Source of the DNA: Sphingobium sp. D43FB
GTDB taxonomy: Bacteria > Pseudomonadota > Alphaproteobacteria > Sphingomonadales > Sphingomonadaceae
NCBI RefSeq assembly: GCF_002312805.1
Contig: NZ_NMUA01000007.1
Coordinates: 62,001-126,000 of the forward strand
DNA: 64,000 bases
Direction of reading: 5' to 3'
Below, one piece after another: positions 16,113-25,583 of the stretch (position 1 is the first letter of the stretch; the number at the start of each line of letters is the position of its first letter). The position numbers and the translations under genes are program-made. The notes under the pieces were generated by a model. It was given only the letters and a program-made list of their open reading frames with translations. It ran no database searches and was not told the origin of the DNA.

Positions 16113-19112
16113 TTACTCCTTAAGGTCTGAAGGTGCGTTTGGCGCGGTAACCATCTGCACTGGCAGACCGCCTTTCACGGAATGAAGGGTGACGAGGCGC
16201 ACGGCTTCGAGCGCATCGCTCGGCTGGCCATCGGATGTGACGGCCAGCGCGACATGGTTCTTGCCCCGATGGTTCAATATGCCTTCGGGAATGGGGAAGG
16301 TGCGTTGCGGCCCGACATGGGCGATAAACTGCCCCATGTTCCAGCCATTGACGAACATCAGCACGCGATAGCGAACCGGCGATCGCGGCTTGGTCGCGTC
16401 GCCGAAGCTGAGCGCGATGGTCGCGTCCTGCCCCTTGGGCACGGCCAGGTCGAAGCTGGTGCGATACCAGCTGGTTCCCACTTCTGCCTGCGTGGCAGGG
16501 ACCGTTGCCTTCGCCCAGCGCTTGTCATCGAAGCCGGGCAGATGCCATCCCATGCGCTCGCCATAGAGGCCGCCATTATTGGCCGGACCGCGTACAGGAT
16601 CGGCCAGCGTCTCGCCGCCGTGCTTGCCCTGAATCTTCCATGCGATCGGCACGGCAAAGCTGCGTCCGCTCGGGCCACCTTCCAGCGATGCGGAGATCAG
16701 GCCACGGGCCTCCTTGTGGAAATCATCGCTGTCCAGATCCCAATTATGACCATTGTTACGGACCATGACGGACAGGATATGCTCGCCACTTTGGGCACTG
16801 GCGGGCAGGGCAAAGCGCGCCGTGCCGGTGGTAATAGGACGGGGCAGACCGCCCGGCGTTTCCGCCTCGCCGATAAATTGCCCGTCGATCCACGCCTGAA
16901 CGAGGCCAGAACCACCCGCGCCATAATAGAGCGACAGCGTCTTGGCATCGGGCGTTCCGGTGAAGCGGCCACGATACCAGACATCGCCATCATGAAAGCC
17001 ATAGGCGTCCATGCCCATATTCGGCTGCCCATCGGGTCGCGCGGTAATGCTGGCCGATGAGCGATTGTCGATCACTTGCCAGCCGCTATCGTCGAAGGCT
17101 GGCTCTGCTTCGGGCGAACCCTTGGCCATTCGCCAGTCGGTCAGCGCAGGCAGCGCGAACGTAGCAGGACCGGCAAGCGGCTGCGTGGCCGCAAGGCTGC
17201 CCGATGGCGTGGCGCGAGTGGCGATCTTCCCGCCGTTCCACGTCACGCTGCGGATCGTGCCCGGCGCCCAGATTTCGAGCGGGCTTTGCGTCGCGGTATC
17301 GCCGGTCAGGGCCAGCGTGCCGCCCTTCACCGTCGCATGGCGCACCAGTTCAGGGCCACGGATCAACATATCGCCCTGCCGCCAGTAGCGGACGGCCTCA
17401 GCTTCATCGCCCAGGATCACCGTCAGCGGCGGCCGCCCGCCGCCCTCGATCCGCACGATCGCGCGGCCTTGATGGCGGTAGCTGAGTTTCAAGTCGCCCT
17501 TCGCCGCGTCGAAACGGCTGGTGGCTTCCCCCTCGATCACGGTCACGGTCGGCGCGCTGGTGTAGCGCAGCACGGTCTCGCCCGGCTCCCCGGCGCGGCC
17601 ATAGAGCAGCATCAGGGCGCCCTTATCCTGGCGCTGCGCCGATTGCAGTTCCGACGTGGAATAGACCAGCCGCTGCCCACCCAGCGTTACGCCCGCGACC
17701 AGCCATTTCGCGTCAAAGCCGTTGAGGCGCATCGGCACGGTATAGCGGCCATCGGGCAGGTCGGCAGTAAAGGTGAAGCTGTCGTTCGTCTGCCCGTTGG
17801 ACGGCGTGTGCGTCACCATCAGGAAACGAGCGTCGGTTTCCGGGCTTTTATTATGGTAAATCTGAATATTGGGCGATGTGATCTCGACCGGCCCCGCCGG
17901 AACCATGCCCGCCAGATCGGGGACGGACGCGATGAGGCCGCCCAACTGCTTCATCTCCTGCGCCTTTTCGCGCAGCGCACGGGGTTCGGAAATCGCCGCG
18001 CCATAATCATAGCTGGTGAACACCACCGGGCCGGGCAGCCAGCCCCAGCTGGTGCCGCCATAGGTCATGTAAAAGCTCTGGATGCCGATGCCGTTGGCGA
18101 GGTTGGTGCCATAGAAGACCCGCTGGAACCGCTTGCCGCGCTGGATCGCGTTGCAGTCATAGCCGCCGTTCGACCCCCAATAATCAAACCAGCCGCCGCC
18201 GAACTCGGCCGCGAATCCCGGCGTATCGGGTGAGGCCGACGCGCCGCCCTTCGCCCCGCCCGTACCATAATAGCCCCAGTCGGGTGCGGCGACATCGCGG
18301 GTGGGCTGGCCGGTGACGGTGCAGGTGCCGCCCGGATAGCCATCGAACGCATACATATCGTTGGGGCCGGTGACGACCTTGTCGACCGTCGAGGATTCGG
18401 GCGTCCAATAGCCATTGCGGCCCTGATCATTGTGGAAGATCGGCACGGTGATGCCGTCTGCCCGCGCCTTGGCATAGAGGTGATCCATATAGCGCCGCTG
18501 TGCGGGCGTCGTCAGCGCCAGTTCGTTTTCGATCTGGTGCAGAATGACGCCGCCCTTGCGCTGCTTGTCCACATTGATCTGGTGCCGCGCGATGATCGGG
18601 TTGATTTGGCTGAGCCATTCATCGACGGCCTTGAGATAATCCGGGTCGTCAGTACGCGCGCGTGCGCGCTGGTTCACCAGCCAGCCGGGAAAGCCGCCGC
18701 GCGACAGTTCGGCATTCACATAGGGACCGGCACGGGTGATGACGTAGAGGCCTTCCTCCTCCGCCATGGTGAGCAGCCGGTCGAGATCGCGGATGCCGGT
18801 AAAGTCGTACACGCCCTGTTTCGGGCTATGATAGCCCCAGTCGAAATAGAGGGCGACGGTATTGAACCCGCTCGCCTTCATCTTCTGCAATATGTCGCGC
18901 CACAGGTCGGGCGAGGGCAGGCGGAAGGGGTGGAATTCCCCGCCCCAGATGATCTTGCGCTCGCCATCGATCATCAGCGATCGCGCATCATAGGAGACGC
19001 GGCCAAAGCTCTTGACCGGGGCGGACAGGTTGGCGGTGGGTTTGGCAACCTGCGCCATCGCAGGGATCGCCAGGGCGGAGCCCAGCAGCAGGGCAGCAAT
19101 TAGGGAGCGCAT
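16113..19112 (-). CDS. Beta-galactosidase, GH35
   Basis: This 999-residue secreted enzyme has signal peptide MRSLIAALLLGSALAIPAMA. The TIM barrel begins with GGEFHPFRLP and GFNTVALYFDWG. It carries the acid/base motif QIENE (residues 193-197) and the nucleophile region AAEFGGGWFDYWG. C-terminal beta-sandwich domains, including a jelly-roll segment ending WNMGQFI, are typical of long bacterial GH35 proteins. It would remove terminal beta-galactose from pectic galactan or arabinogalactan in the periplasm or at the cell surface. ATG 19112 is chosen for the leader; upstream in-frame sequence overlaps the mutarotase gene. Confidence 0.92.
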   Translation of the reverse strand: MRSLIAALLLGSALAIPAMAQVAKPTANLSAPVKSFGRVSYDARSLMIDGERKIIWGGEFHPFRLPSPDLWRDILQKMKASGFNTVALYFDWGYHSPKQGVYDFTGIRDLDRLLTMAEEEGLYVITRAGPYVNAELSRGGFPGWLVNQRARARTDDPDYLKAVDEWLSQINPIIARHQINVDKQRKGGVILHQIENELALTTPAQRRYMDHLYAKARADGITVPIFHNDQGRNGYWTPESSTVDKVVTGPNDMYAFDGYPGGTCTVTGQPTRDVAAPDWGYYGTGGAKGGASASPDTPGFAAEFGGGWFDYWGSNGGYDCNAIQRGKRFQRVFYGTNLANGIGIQSFYMTYGGTSWGWLPGPVVFTSYDYGAAISEPRALREKAQEMKQLGGLIASVPDLAGMVPAGPVEITSPNIQIYHNKSPETDARFLMVTHTPSNGQTNDSFTFTADLPDGRYTVPMRLNGFDAKWLVAGVTLGGQRLVYSTSELQSAQRQDKGALMLLYGRAGEPGETVLRYTSAPTVTVIEGEATSRFDAAKGDLKLSYRHQGRAIVRIEGGGRPPLTVILGDEAEAVRYWRQGDMLIRGPELVRHATVKGGTLALTGDTATQSPLEIWAPGTIRSVTWNGGKIATRATPSGSLAATQPLAGPATFALPALTDWRMAKGSPEAEPAFDDSGWQVIDNRSSASITARPDGQPNMGMDAYGFHDGDVWYRGRFTGTPDAKTLSLYYGAGGSGLVQAWIDGQFIGEAETPGGLPRPITTGTARFALPASAQSGEHILSVMVRNNGHNWDLDSDDFHKEARGLISASLEGGPSGRSFAVPIAWKIQGKHGGETLADPVRGPANNGGLYGERMGWHLPGFDDKRWAKATVPATQAEVGTSWYRTSFDLAVPKGQDATIALSFGDATKPRSPVRYRVLMFVNGWNMGQFIAHVGPQRTFPIPEGILNHRGKNHVALAVTSDGQPSDALEAVRLVTLHSVKGGLPVQMVTAPNAPSDLKE

Positions 19113-19120
19113 CGGTCGGA

Positions 19121-19435
19121 TCAATCCATGTGGAACAGTAGGGGGAGCGGCCATTCCTTGGGTCGATTGTCCGGTTCGACCTCCATCAGCGGCGCCATAT
19201 AGGCCCACCATTTCTGCATCACCGGATGGTCAGGCAGCGTGTCGCGCTGATTCTCCGCCGCCAGCGTCAGCACAGCGAACAGGCTGAGCGTATCTTCATC
19301 CAGAAAGATGGAATAATCGGAGATACCCGACTGGCGCAGCAGATCGGACAGTTCGGGCCATATTTCGTCATGGCGGCGACGATATTCGTCCACGACGCCG
19401 GGCTTCAATTGCATCTTGAAGGCGTGGATCGACAT
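19121..19435 (-). CDS. rhaM: L-rhamnose mutarotase RhaM
   Basis: It interconverts alpha and beta L-rhamnose. At 104 residues it matches the family length, using ATG 19435. Family sequence is clear: AFKMQLKPGVVDEYRRRHDEIWPEL, then DYSIFLDEDT, LFAVLT, MQKWWAYMAPLMEV and the C-terminal PLLFHMD. It starts the operon with GH35, GH105 and GH115 behind it. Mutarotation would supply the anomer that the rhamnose dehydrogenase uses. Two operator-like sites sit in its promoter. Confidence 0.93.
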   Translation of the reverse strand: MSIHAFKMQLKPGVVDEYRRRHDEIWPELSDLLRQSGISDYSIFLDEDTLSLFAVLTLAAENQRDTLPDHPVMQKWWAYMAPLMEVEPDNRPKEWPLPLLFHMD

Positions 19436-19456
19436 CTCGGCTCTTCCCCCTATAAA

Positions 19457-19487
19457 CCACATTATGGAACCTGTGACCTATATTTGG
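19457..19487. promoter_or_regulatory. Tandem putative IclR operators upstream of rhaM
   Basis: CCACATTATGG (19457-19467) and CCTATATTTGG (19477-19487) are spaced 20 bp start to start, about two helical turns. They lie in the 73-bp gap between the GH28 stop and the rhaM start. This spacing would place two bound regulator molecules on the same DNA face. Sequence and spacing are observed; the binding protein is inferred. Confidence 0.5.
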
Positions 19488-19508
19488 TAACATCGTCCCA
19501 ATTGTTCG

Positions 19509-21035
19509 TCAACGCCACAGTGGCGTGTTTCGCACCGTCAGATGCCGCACATCGTCGAACAGCAAGGGCGGACGCTGGTCGGGCGAGCGTGTCGCCGCCG
19601 TGAACCGCTCGATCGTCAGCCGCTGAGCGTGCCGCGCCCACAGCGCCCAGGCGGGCAGCACGCCGAACATGCTTGGCTCAGGATAAGCGTCGGCCAGTTC
19701 GCCGGGCCGCCGTGCGGCATCCTGCGCCGTGCCGCCGCCCGCATAGTCCAGATGGATATCGCGCAGCGTCACGTCGCGGATCGGATGGCCAGGCAGGCCC
19801 GCAATCGTGGCCGGGAAGCGATGATCGATGCCACGCGCATCGACCTCGCTTATCTCGACATGGTGGATCGCGCCGATCCCTGTGCCCTCCGGCCCGCGCC
19901 GCCGGTCGCCCAGCCGCAGGAAAAGGGGCGCGGTAGTAACGTCGCGCATGGTCAGTCGGCGCGCGACGATATGCTCCATCACCCCGCCATCGACCGTCTC
20001 CAGTGCCAGCCCCCGGCAGCGGGTGAAGCGGCAATCCTCGATGCGGATGTTGCGATAACCGCCATTGCTCTCGGTCCCCAGTTTGATCCGTCCGGTGACG
20101 CGATCCTGATCGGGCGCGATCTGCTGGCGGGTCGTCCGGGTGCCGTCGATCAGCGATCCCATATCATAGCCTGACACGTCACAATCGCGGATCAATATGT
20201 CTTCGGCGGCGATCGCCCGCCCCAGCGCATGGCTGCTCTTGATCACGATGGCATCGTCATTGGGCGAATTGACGCGGCAGCGTTCCACCACCACGTCGCG
20301 CACGCAATCGAGATCGATGCCGTCGCGGTCGGTATCGATCGTCAGCCCATCGATGCGCAGCTTTTGCGTGCCCGTCGCCAATATGGCGAAATGCCCGCCC
20401 TTGCGAATGGTGAAGCCCGACAGGCGGATGTCGCGGCCATTTTTGAACGCGATCGCCTTGTTGCCCTTGCCAGCCATCGCCGCGGCGGCCGGTTCCAGGT
20501 CATCAATCTGCGCCTGCGTCATCGCCCGCATCGACAGCGGACGCTCGCCCGCCTGGCGCTTCCAGCGCGCGCCGGGGCCGTCGCGGGTCAGGCCCGCGCC
20601 ATCGATTGCGCCGGGACCAAGGATGGCGACCTCGCGCACATCATCGCCCCAGATCAGGCTGTTGCGCCAATGGCTATGGCCAAAATCCTGATATAACTGG
20701 TCGATCCCGTCTTCGGGCAGATCATAACGTCCGCCATGGCGCGCCGGATCGGCCGCTTCGATCACCGCGCCTTCGGCCAACAGCAAGGTGACGCGACTGC
20801 GCAGCCGGATCGAGAAACATAGATAGCGCCCGCGCGTCAGCAGGACGGTGCCGCCGCCGCTGCGCGATGCCGCCTCGATCGCGGCGTTGATCGCATCGCT
20901 GTCGACCGCAATGCCGTCACCACGTGCGCCATGGTCCCGCACATCGAAGCGCCGCGCGGCATGGGCGGGGAAGGGCAGGGCCGCCAGCGGGAGACTGGCC
21001 AGTCCCAGCGCCAGATCGCGGCGGGTCATGTCCAT
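19509..21035 (-). CDS. GH28 polygalacturonase/rhamnogalacturonan hydrolase-like protein
   Basis: This 508-residue right-handed beta-helix protein has a twin-arginine-like leader (RRDLALGLASL). GH28 motifs are INTDRDGIDLD and NSPNDDAIVIKSS, and GRIKLGTESNGG carries the RIK motif. The usual GHG histidine region reads GYDMGSLIDGT, so that histidine is not where expected. It should cut the backbone of homogalacturonan or rhamnogalacturonan in the periplasm. It starts 1 bp after the stop of the CE12 esterase, so de-esterification and backbone cleavage are co-expressed. Confidence 0.83.
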   Translation of the reverse strand: MDMTRRDLALGLASLPLAALPFPAHAARRFDVRDHGARGDGIAVDSDAINAAIEAASRSGGGTVLLTRGRYLCFSIRLRSRVTLLLAEGAVIEAADPARHGGRYDLPEDGIDQLYQDFGHSHWRNSLIWGDDVREVAILGPGAIDGAGLTRDGPGARWKRQAGERPLSMRAMTQAQIDDLEPAAAAMAGKGNKAIAFKNGRDIRLSGFTIRKGGHFAILATGTQKLRIDGLTIDTDRDGIDLDCVRDVVVERCRVNSPNDDAIVIKSSHALGRAIAAEDILIRDCDVSGYDMGSLIDGTRTTRQQIAPDQDRVTGRIKLGTESNGGYRNIRIEDCRFTRCRGLALETVDGGVMEHIVARRLTMRDVTTAPLFLRLGDRRRGPEGTGIGAIHHVEISEVDARGIDHRFPATIAGLPGHPIRDVTLRDIHLDYAGGGTAQDAARRPGELADAYPEPSMFGVLPAWALWARHAQRLTIERFTAATRSPDQRPPLLFDDVRHLTVRNTPLWR

Positions 21036-21036
21036 C

Positions 21037-22230
21037 TCAGTTCCCGGCCGGGCGCTGATCGCTGTGGATCAGGCTTGGGACAATGGCGATCTGCGCTGCC
21101 GTTGGTGGCTTTGCCGGGGCGACGGCACCGGCGCTCACATGCGGGGCAAGCGCAGGGATGGTATCGCGGATGCGCTGCGCCACGGCGCTCGCCAGCAACC
21201 ACGCGCCGTAGTTATTATGATGCGTCTTGTCCTTGCCGCCATCGTTGAAGGCGCTGGGCGCGACATCGGGGCCAAGCGCTTCATAGATGGCGCGGCTGTC
21301 CGCGTTCAGGTCGATCAGCGGGACGCCATCCTCCGCCGCGACCTTCCGCACCGCCGCCGCATAGTCGCTCAGCGTATCGACGATCTTCCCCTGCGCATCA
21401 AAATTGCGCCGTTCGGGCGATGTCACCAGGACTGGATGCGCGCCACGCCGCCGCGCTTCGGCGATATAGGCGCGCAGATAAGCGGGGTAGGTCGAATCCG
21501 GCGCGACCCAGGTCTGCGGCCATTGCTGCTTCTGGTCATTATGCCCGAACTGGATGAACAGCCAGTCGCCAGGCCGCATCGCCGACAGCAATTTGTCGAA
21601 GCGCAAGCTGGTCAGGAAAGATTTGAGCGTCTCGCCCGACTTGGCGTGATTGGCGACGACGATCCGGTCATCCAGCATCGCGGGCAACATCTGGCCCCAA
21701 CTCGCCGCGGGTTCCGCATATTGATCGGTGACGGTGGAATCACCCGCCAGAAAGATCGCCGGGGCCGTGACCGGCTCGATGCGGATCGATCGGACAGCCG
21801 GTTGACCGAGGAACTCCAGCGTCAGCTTGTCGTCCCAGGTAAATTCCTGCGCATCGCGCGCGTCGATCCGCACCCGGTCGCCACCCGGCGCCGTGGGCGG
21901 TGGCGGCGGCAGCGCGGGCGTGCGGACATCCACCAGGAAATGCCGTTCGACTTCCTCGCCTTTGCGGGTGCGTACAGAGCGCAGCATCAGGCGGCGCGCC
22001 TCGGCCTTGACCGTCGTATCACCCGCCCGCGTCCGGTCCCCCAATCGCACGGTCACGCGATAGCGGCCTTCGGGTAGCGCGATCGAATAGGCAAAACCCT
22101 GCGCATTGCCGCCCGGTTCGACGCCGTGGCTCGCCGCCTGATAGGGTTGCAACGAGTCGCGGTTAAGGACGATGGTCTGCCCTCCGGCAGCGGCCGCCAG
22201 CATCAGGAAGAGCGCAGCGCTGGACGGCAT
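21037..22230 (-). CDS. Rhamnogalacturonan acetylesterase-like SGNH hydrolase (CE12)
   Basis: This protein is about 397 residues with a short leader (MPSSAALFLMLAAAAGG). An N-terminal beta-sandwich comes first. The CE12-type SGNH domain then carries AGDSTVTDQ (nucleophile), ANHAKSGE, FIQFGHNDQK and the Asp-His segment DKTHHNNYG. It is expected to remove O-acetyl groups from galacturonate in rhamnogalacturonan so that GH28 and lyases can act. ATG 22230 is preferred over upstream 22272 because it begins the leader. It is first in an operon with GH28 and divergent from the large TonB-dependent receptor. Confidence 0.87.
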   Translation of the reverse strand: MPSSAALFLMLAAAAGGQTIVLNRDSLQPYQAASHGVEPGGNAQGFAYSIALPEGRYRVTVRLGDRTRAGDTTVKAEARRLMLRSVRTRKGEEVERHFLVDVRTPALPPPPPTAPGGDRVRIDARDAQEFTWDDKLTLEFLGQPAVRSIRIEPVTAPAIFLAGDSTVTDQYAEPAASWGQMLPAMLDDRIVVANHAKSGETLKSFLTSLRFDKLLSAMRPGDWLFIQFGHNDQKQQWPQTWVAPDSTYPAYLRAYIAEARRRGAHPVLVTSPERRNFDAQGKIVDTLSDYAAAVRKVAAEDGVPLIDLNADSRAIYEALGPDVAPSAFNDGGKDKTHHNNYGAWLLASAVAQRIRDTIPALAPHVSAGAVAPAKPPTAAQIAIVPSLIHSDQRPAGN

Positions 22231-22559
22231 GACATGACCCTTTGCAGAGGTGCAAGAGCGGGGGAGCGCCACGAAGGCCGTCGCGCTCCCCCCAGAATAT
22301 CGGCCCGTGCAGAGGCCAATATCTATCCCGCTAAATAGGTTTATAACCCATATATAGGGATTATAGCAGGGTCAATGGCCTTTCCTCTCGCGTCATCCTC
22401 CGGCGCGGATCTAAATATCCCACAATGTGGTGATTAAAATCATATGATGATTTTTCTTTCCATTCCGCGACTCCCAATATAAGATGACACCGTAATCCAC
22501 ATAGTGGGACATTCGGATGTCATCGGGGTGATGGCAACCGGTCAATAGGGGAGGAAGTC
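22231..22559. promoter_or_regulatory. Divergent control region of CE12-GH28 and the TonB receptor
   Basis: This 329-bp AT-richer gap has no gene. It holds three operator-like palindromes: CCATATATAGG (22348-22358), CCACAATGTGG (22420-22430, perfect) and CCACATAGTGG (22497-22507, perfect CCAC-ATA-GTGG). The last two are 77 bp apart, close to seven helical turns. GGGGAGGAAG (22548-22557) is a strong ribosome binding site for the receptor. It is the densest cluster of the motif in the window and so probably the main control point. Confidence 0.6.
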
Positions 22560-25502
22560 ATGTTGCACACCCGTTCCGCATTTGCGCGCCGCAGCTCGGC
22601 CATCGCGATCGCCACCACGTTGCTCGTGGCGGTTCCCGCTACTGCCCAGGATCAGCCCGTCGCGGATCAATCCGAAACCGCCGATATCGTCGTCACTGGC
22701 TTCCGCGCCTCGCTGGACAGCGCGCTCGGCATGAAACGCCGCGAAGCTGCCGCGATCGATTCGATCGTCGCTGAAGACATCGGCAAATTCCCCGACTCGA
22801 ATCTCGCTGAATCGATGCAGCGCGTGCCCGGCGTGGCGCTTGCGCGTGGCGATGGTGGCGAAGGCCGCAACATCTCGGTCCGTGGCCTGGGTGCCGGGTT
22901 CACCCGCGTCCGTATCAACGGTATGGAAGGCACGGCGCAAACCGGCGGCTCGGACATTTATGGCGCAGGCAATAATGGCCGCAGCTTCGACTTCAACGTC
23001 TTCCCGACCGAAATCTTCTCGGCCCTCTCCGTGCGCAAGACACCCTCGGCCGATATCGAGGAAGGCTCGCTCGGTGCGACCGTCGACCTCTCCGCGCCCA
23101 AGCCCTTCGATCAGAAGGATGACTTCGTCCTCTCGATGACGGCGCGCGGCGTCTATAACGAACTGTCGAAAAAGGTCGATCCGCGCGCCTCGCTGCTGAT
23201 TTCCAAGCAGTTTGGCGATAGCGGTTTCGGCATATTGGGGTCGGTCGCCTATCAACAGCGCAACCTGCGTGAAGTCGGCTATTCCGCCGTCGATCTGCTG
23301 CCTGCCAATATCAATGGCGGCTTCTGTTCGCCGCTGGGCGCACCGATCAATACAGCAGGCCAGACGCCTGAACAATTGGCGACGCGCGGCGTAACGGCCG
23401 CAAATTGCAGCAATGGCAATCCGCGCACCAGCACGCAGGCGGCCTATGACACGATCCAGAATCTGCGTCGCGAAGGCGCAGAAGGAACGCCGGGCAGCGG
23501 TGCCTTCTTCCCCCGCCTGCCGCGCTATCTCAATAGCGAACAGAATCAGGAACGGATCGGCGGATCGTTGACGCTGCAATATCAGCCGGACGACCAGACC
23601 GATATCTCCGTCGACTTCCTCTATTCGCGGTTCGAAGTGACCCGTCGCGACAATTATATCGCCGCCGTGTCCTTCGCGCGCAATGCCTCGAACCTCGGCC
23701 AGCCGATGACGTCGGTGCGCGAAATCGAATTCGACGAGAATGGATCGCTGGTTCATGGCGTATTCGACGGCGTCGATGTCCGCTCCGAAGGGCTGGTCGA
23801 TAATTTCGTCTCGACCTTCAAACAGGCCAATGTCAATTTCAAGCGCGAGCTGAACGACAGCCTGACCGTCGACGCGATCGTCGGGTTCAACCGCTCGATC
23901 TGGAACGGCAAGAAGCGCCTGCAAACCTTCATGGATGCCGTCGATGTCGATGGTTTCTCGATCGACTTCCGGGATGGCGGCAGCACGCCGGTTCTGGGCT
24001 TTGGCACGGATGTCGGCAACCCCGGCAGCTTCGCCTATGCGCCGCCGTTCGCCGATGGCACCGTGCGCGGCGGCTTCAGCTTCCAGGGCAAGCCATCCCG
24101 CAACAAGACCGACAATCTGACCGCTGGCGCCAACCTGACGTGGAAGGCGAGCGAGGCTTTCTCAATCCGGGCGGGCGGCCAGTATCGGCGCAGCGACTTC
24201 CTCTCCACCTTCCTGCGGCCCTTCAATGCCGACACGGTGGTCCGCGCCCTGCCGGCCGGCACGACGCTGGCAGACATCACGACCACCATCGGCGGCGTCG
24301 ACAAGCTATGGGGCAATGGTGCGCCCAGTGGTTGGGCAGCGATAGATGCCGAAAAATGGGCTGATACGTTCGGCTTTGATGCGGTACGCTATTGCGGCGT
24401 CGAATGTGGCGGTGGCCGCAGCCGGGTGCGCGAAGAGGTGACGAGCGGCTATGTGATGGCCAATTTCGACCTGGAGGATGCCATCGGTTTCAGCGTGCGC
24501 GGCGATGCGGGCGTGCGCTACGTCAAGACCGACATGCTTTCGTCGGGCTATATCCAGATCGCCAGCGCCACCACGCCTACCGGCCTTGCCGGCCGGTTCG
24601 CTGCTGCCCGCAATGTCTATGATGATTGGCTGCCGTCCGCCAATGTCGTGATCGAGCCGATGCAAAATCTGCTGGTGCGCTTCTCCGGTGCGAAGGTGCT
24701 GGCGCGCCCGGAACTGGGCCTGCTGACCCCCACCAGCGGCGTCAACCCGGTCACCCGCGTCGGCAATATCAACAATCCCTTCCTCGACCCGATCCGTGCC
24801 AACACGTTCGACGTCGCGGTGGAATGGTATTTCCGTCCCGGCTCGCTGCTGTCCGCCGCCTTCTTCTACAAGGACATCAAGAGCTTCGTCCAGAATGTGA
24901 ACAGCCTCATTCCGTTCAACCAGTTGGGCCTGCCCAATGGTCTGCTCGAAAACAGCAACACCGACCCCAGCGAACCCTTCAACGTGTCGCAGCCGTTCAA
25001 TACGCCGGGCGGCCCGCTGAAGGGTATCGAGCTGAATGCGCAGATACCCTTCACCTTCTTCGACGGTTTCCTCGGCAATTTCGGCATGCTGGCGAACTTC
25101 ACCCACGTCACGTCGAAGATCGACTATATCCTCGCCAGCGTAAATGGCGTGCCGACGGTGACCACCACGGCGGACCTTGTCGGCCTGTCGAAGAACACAG
25201 CGTCGGGCACGCTCTATTATGAGGATGAGAAGTTCAGCATCCGCACCACAGGCAATTTCCGCGACAAGTTCATCCGCGGTATCCCTGCCTCGCCAGGCAG
25301 CGATCTGGTCGGCAATGCCAAGACCTTCTACATGGACGCATCGGCCTCCTTTGCCGTGACCGATCGTCTCAAGCTCATCGTCGAGGCCCAGAACCTGACC
25401 GATGAACAGAACCGCCTCTACACCGACAGCGTGCGGCAGGACACTTTGTTCGAAACGCGCATCGGCCGCACCTTCACCTTCGGCGTGACCTACCGGATGT
25501 AA
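22560..25502 (+). CDS. TonB-dependent receptor (Caulobacter/Xanthomonas type)
   Basis: This 980-residue outer-membrane receptor has a signal peptide ending VPATAQ and a TonB-box-like DIVVTGFRASL near residue 42. Its plug contains IVAEDIGKFPDSNLAESMQRVPG and RNISVRGLGAGFTRVRINGM, typical of the large proteobacterial subfamily tied to carbohydrate uptake. The barrel ends in RTFTFGVTYRM with a terminal residue suited to barrel assembly. It probably imports large rhamnogalacturonan fragments for the periplasmic enzymes encoded on the other strand. A terminator follows directly. Confidence 0.93.
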   Translation: MLHTRSAFARRSSAIAIATTLLVAVPATAQDQPVADQSETADIVVTGFRASLDSALGMKRREAAAIDSIVAEDIGKFPDSNLAESMQRVPGVALARGDGGEGRNISVRGLGAGFTRVRINGMEGTAQTGGSDIYGAGNNGRSFDFNVFPTEIFSALSVRKTPSADIEEGSLGATVDLSAPKPFDQKDDFVLSMTARGVYNELSKKVDPRASLLISKQFGDSGFGILGSVAYQQRNLREVGYSAVDLLPANINGGFCSPLGAPINTAGQTPEQLATRGVTAANCSNGNPRTSTQAAYDTIQNLRREGAEGTPGSGAFFPRLPRYLNSEQNQERIGGSLTLQYQPDDQTDISVDFLYSRFEVTRRDNYIAAVSFARNASNLGQPMTSVREIEFDENGSLVHGVFDGVDVRSEGLVDNFVSTFKQANVNFKRELNDSLTVDAIVGFNRSIWNGKKRLQTFMDAVDVDGFSIDFRDGGSTPVLGFGTDVGNPGSFAYAPPFADGTVRGGFSFQGKPSRNKTDNLTAGANLTWKASEAFSIRAGGQYRRSDFLSTFLRPFNADTVVRALPAGTTLADITTTIGGVDKLWGNGAPSGWAAIDAEKWADTFGFDAVRYCGVECGGGRSRVREEVTSGYVMANFDLEDAIGFSVRGDAGVRYVKTDMLSSGYIQIASATTPTGLAGRFAAARNVYDDWLPSANVVIEPMQNLLVRFSGAKVLARPELGLLTPTSGVNPVTRVGNINNPFLDPIRANTFDVAVEWYFRPGSLLSAAFFYKDIKSFVQNVNSLIPFNQLGLPNGLLENSNTDPSEPFNVSQPFNTPGGPLKGIELNAQIPFTFFDGFLGNFGMLANFTHVTSKIDYILASVNGVPTVTTTADLVGLSKNTASGTLYYEDEKFSIRTTGNFRDKFIRGIPASPGSDLVGNAKTFYMDASASFAVTDRLKLIVEAQNLTDEQNRLYTDSVRQDTLFETRIGRTFTFGVTYRM

Positions 25503-25525
25503 AGACATCCTCTCCCCCAACCTGA

Positions 25526-25566
25526 AGGGCGCGATCATTGCGATGATCGCGCCCTTATTGTTTTTG
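25526..25566 (+). terminator. Rho-independent terminator after the TonB receptor
   Basis: AAGGGCGCGATCAT (25526-25539) pairs perfectly with ATGATCGCGCCCTT (25544-25557) around a TGCG loop and is followed by ATTGTTTTT. It also lies at the 3' end of the convergent IclR gene (stop at 25584). The T-run favours plus-strand termination. Confidence 0.88.
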
Positions 25567-25583
25567 CGGGGAGAGTCACCCGT

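Noticed and set aside
14745-16130. 461-residue plus-strand frame over GH105 and the GH115 N-terminus
   Set aside because: It spans two conserved minus-strand genes and the intergenic hairpin, with arginine-rich composition typical of a shadow frame.
22542-23924. 460-residue open frame antisense to the large TonB receptor
   Set aside because: It mirrors a well-supported receptor gene, has no recognisable domain, and long antisense frames are expected at this GC content.
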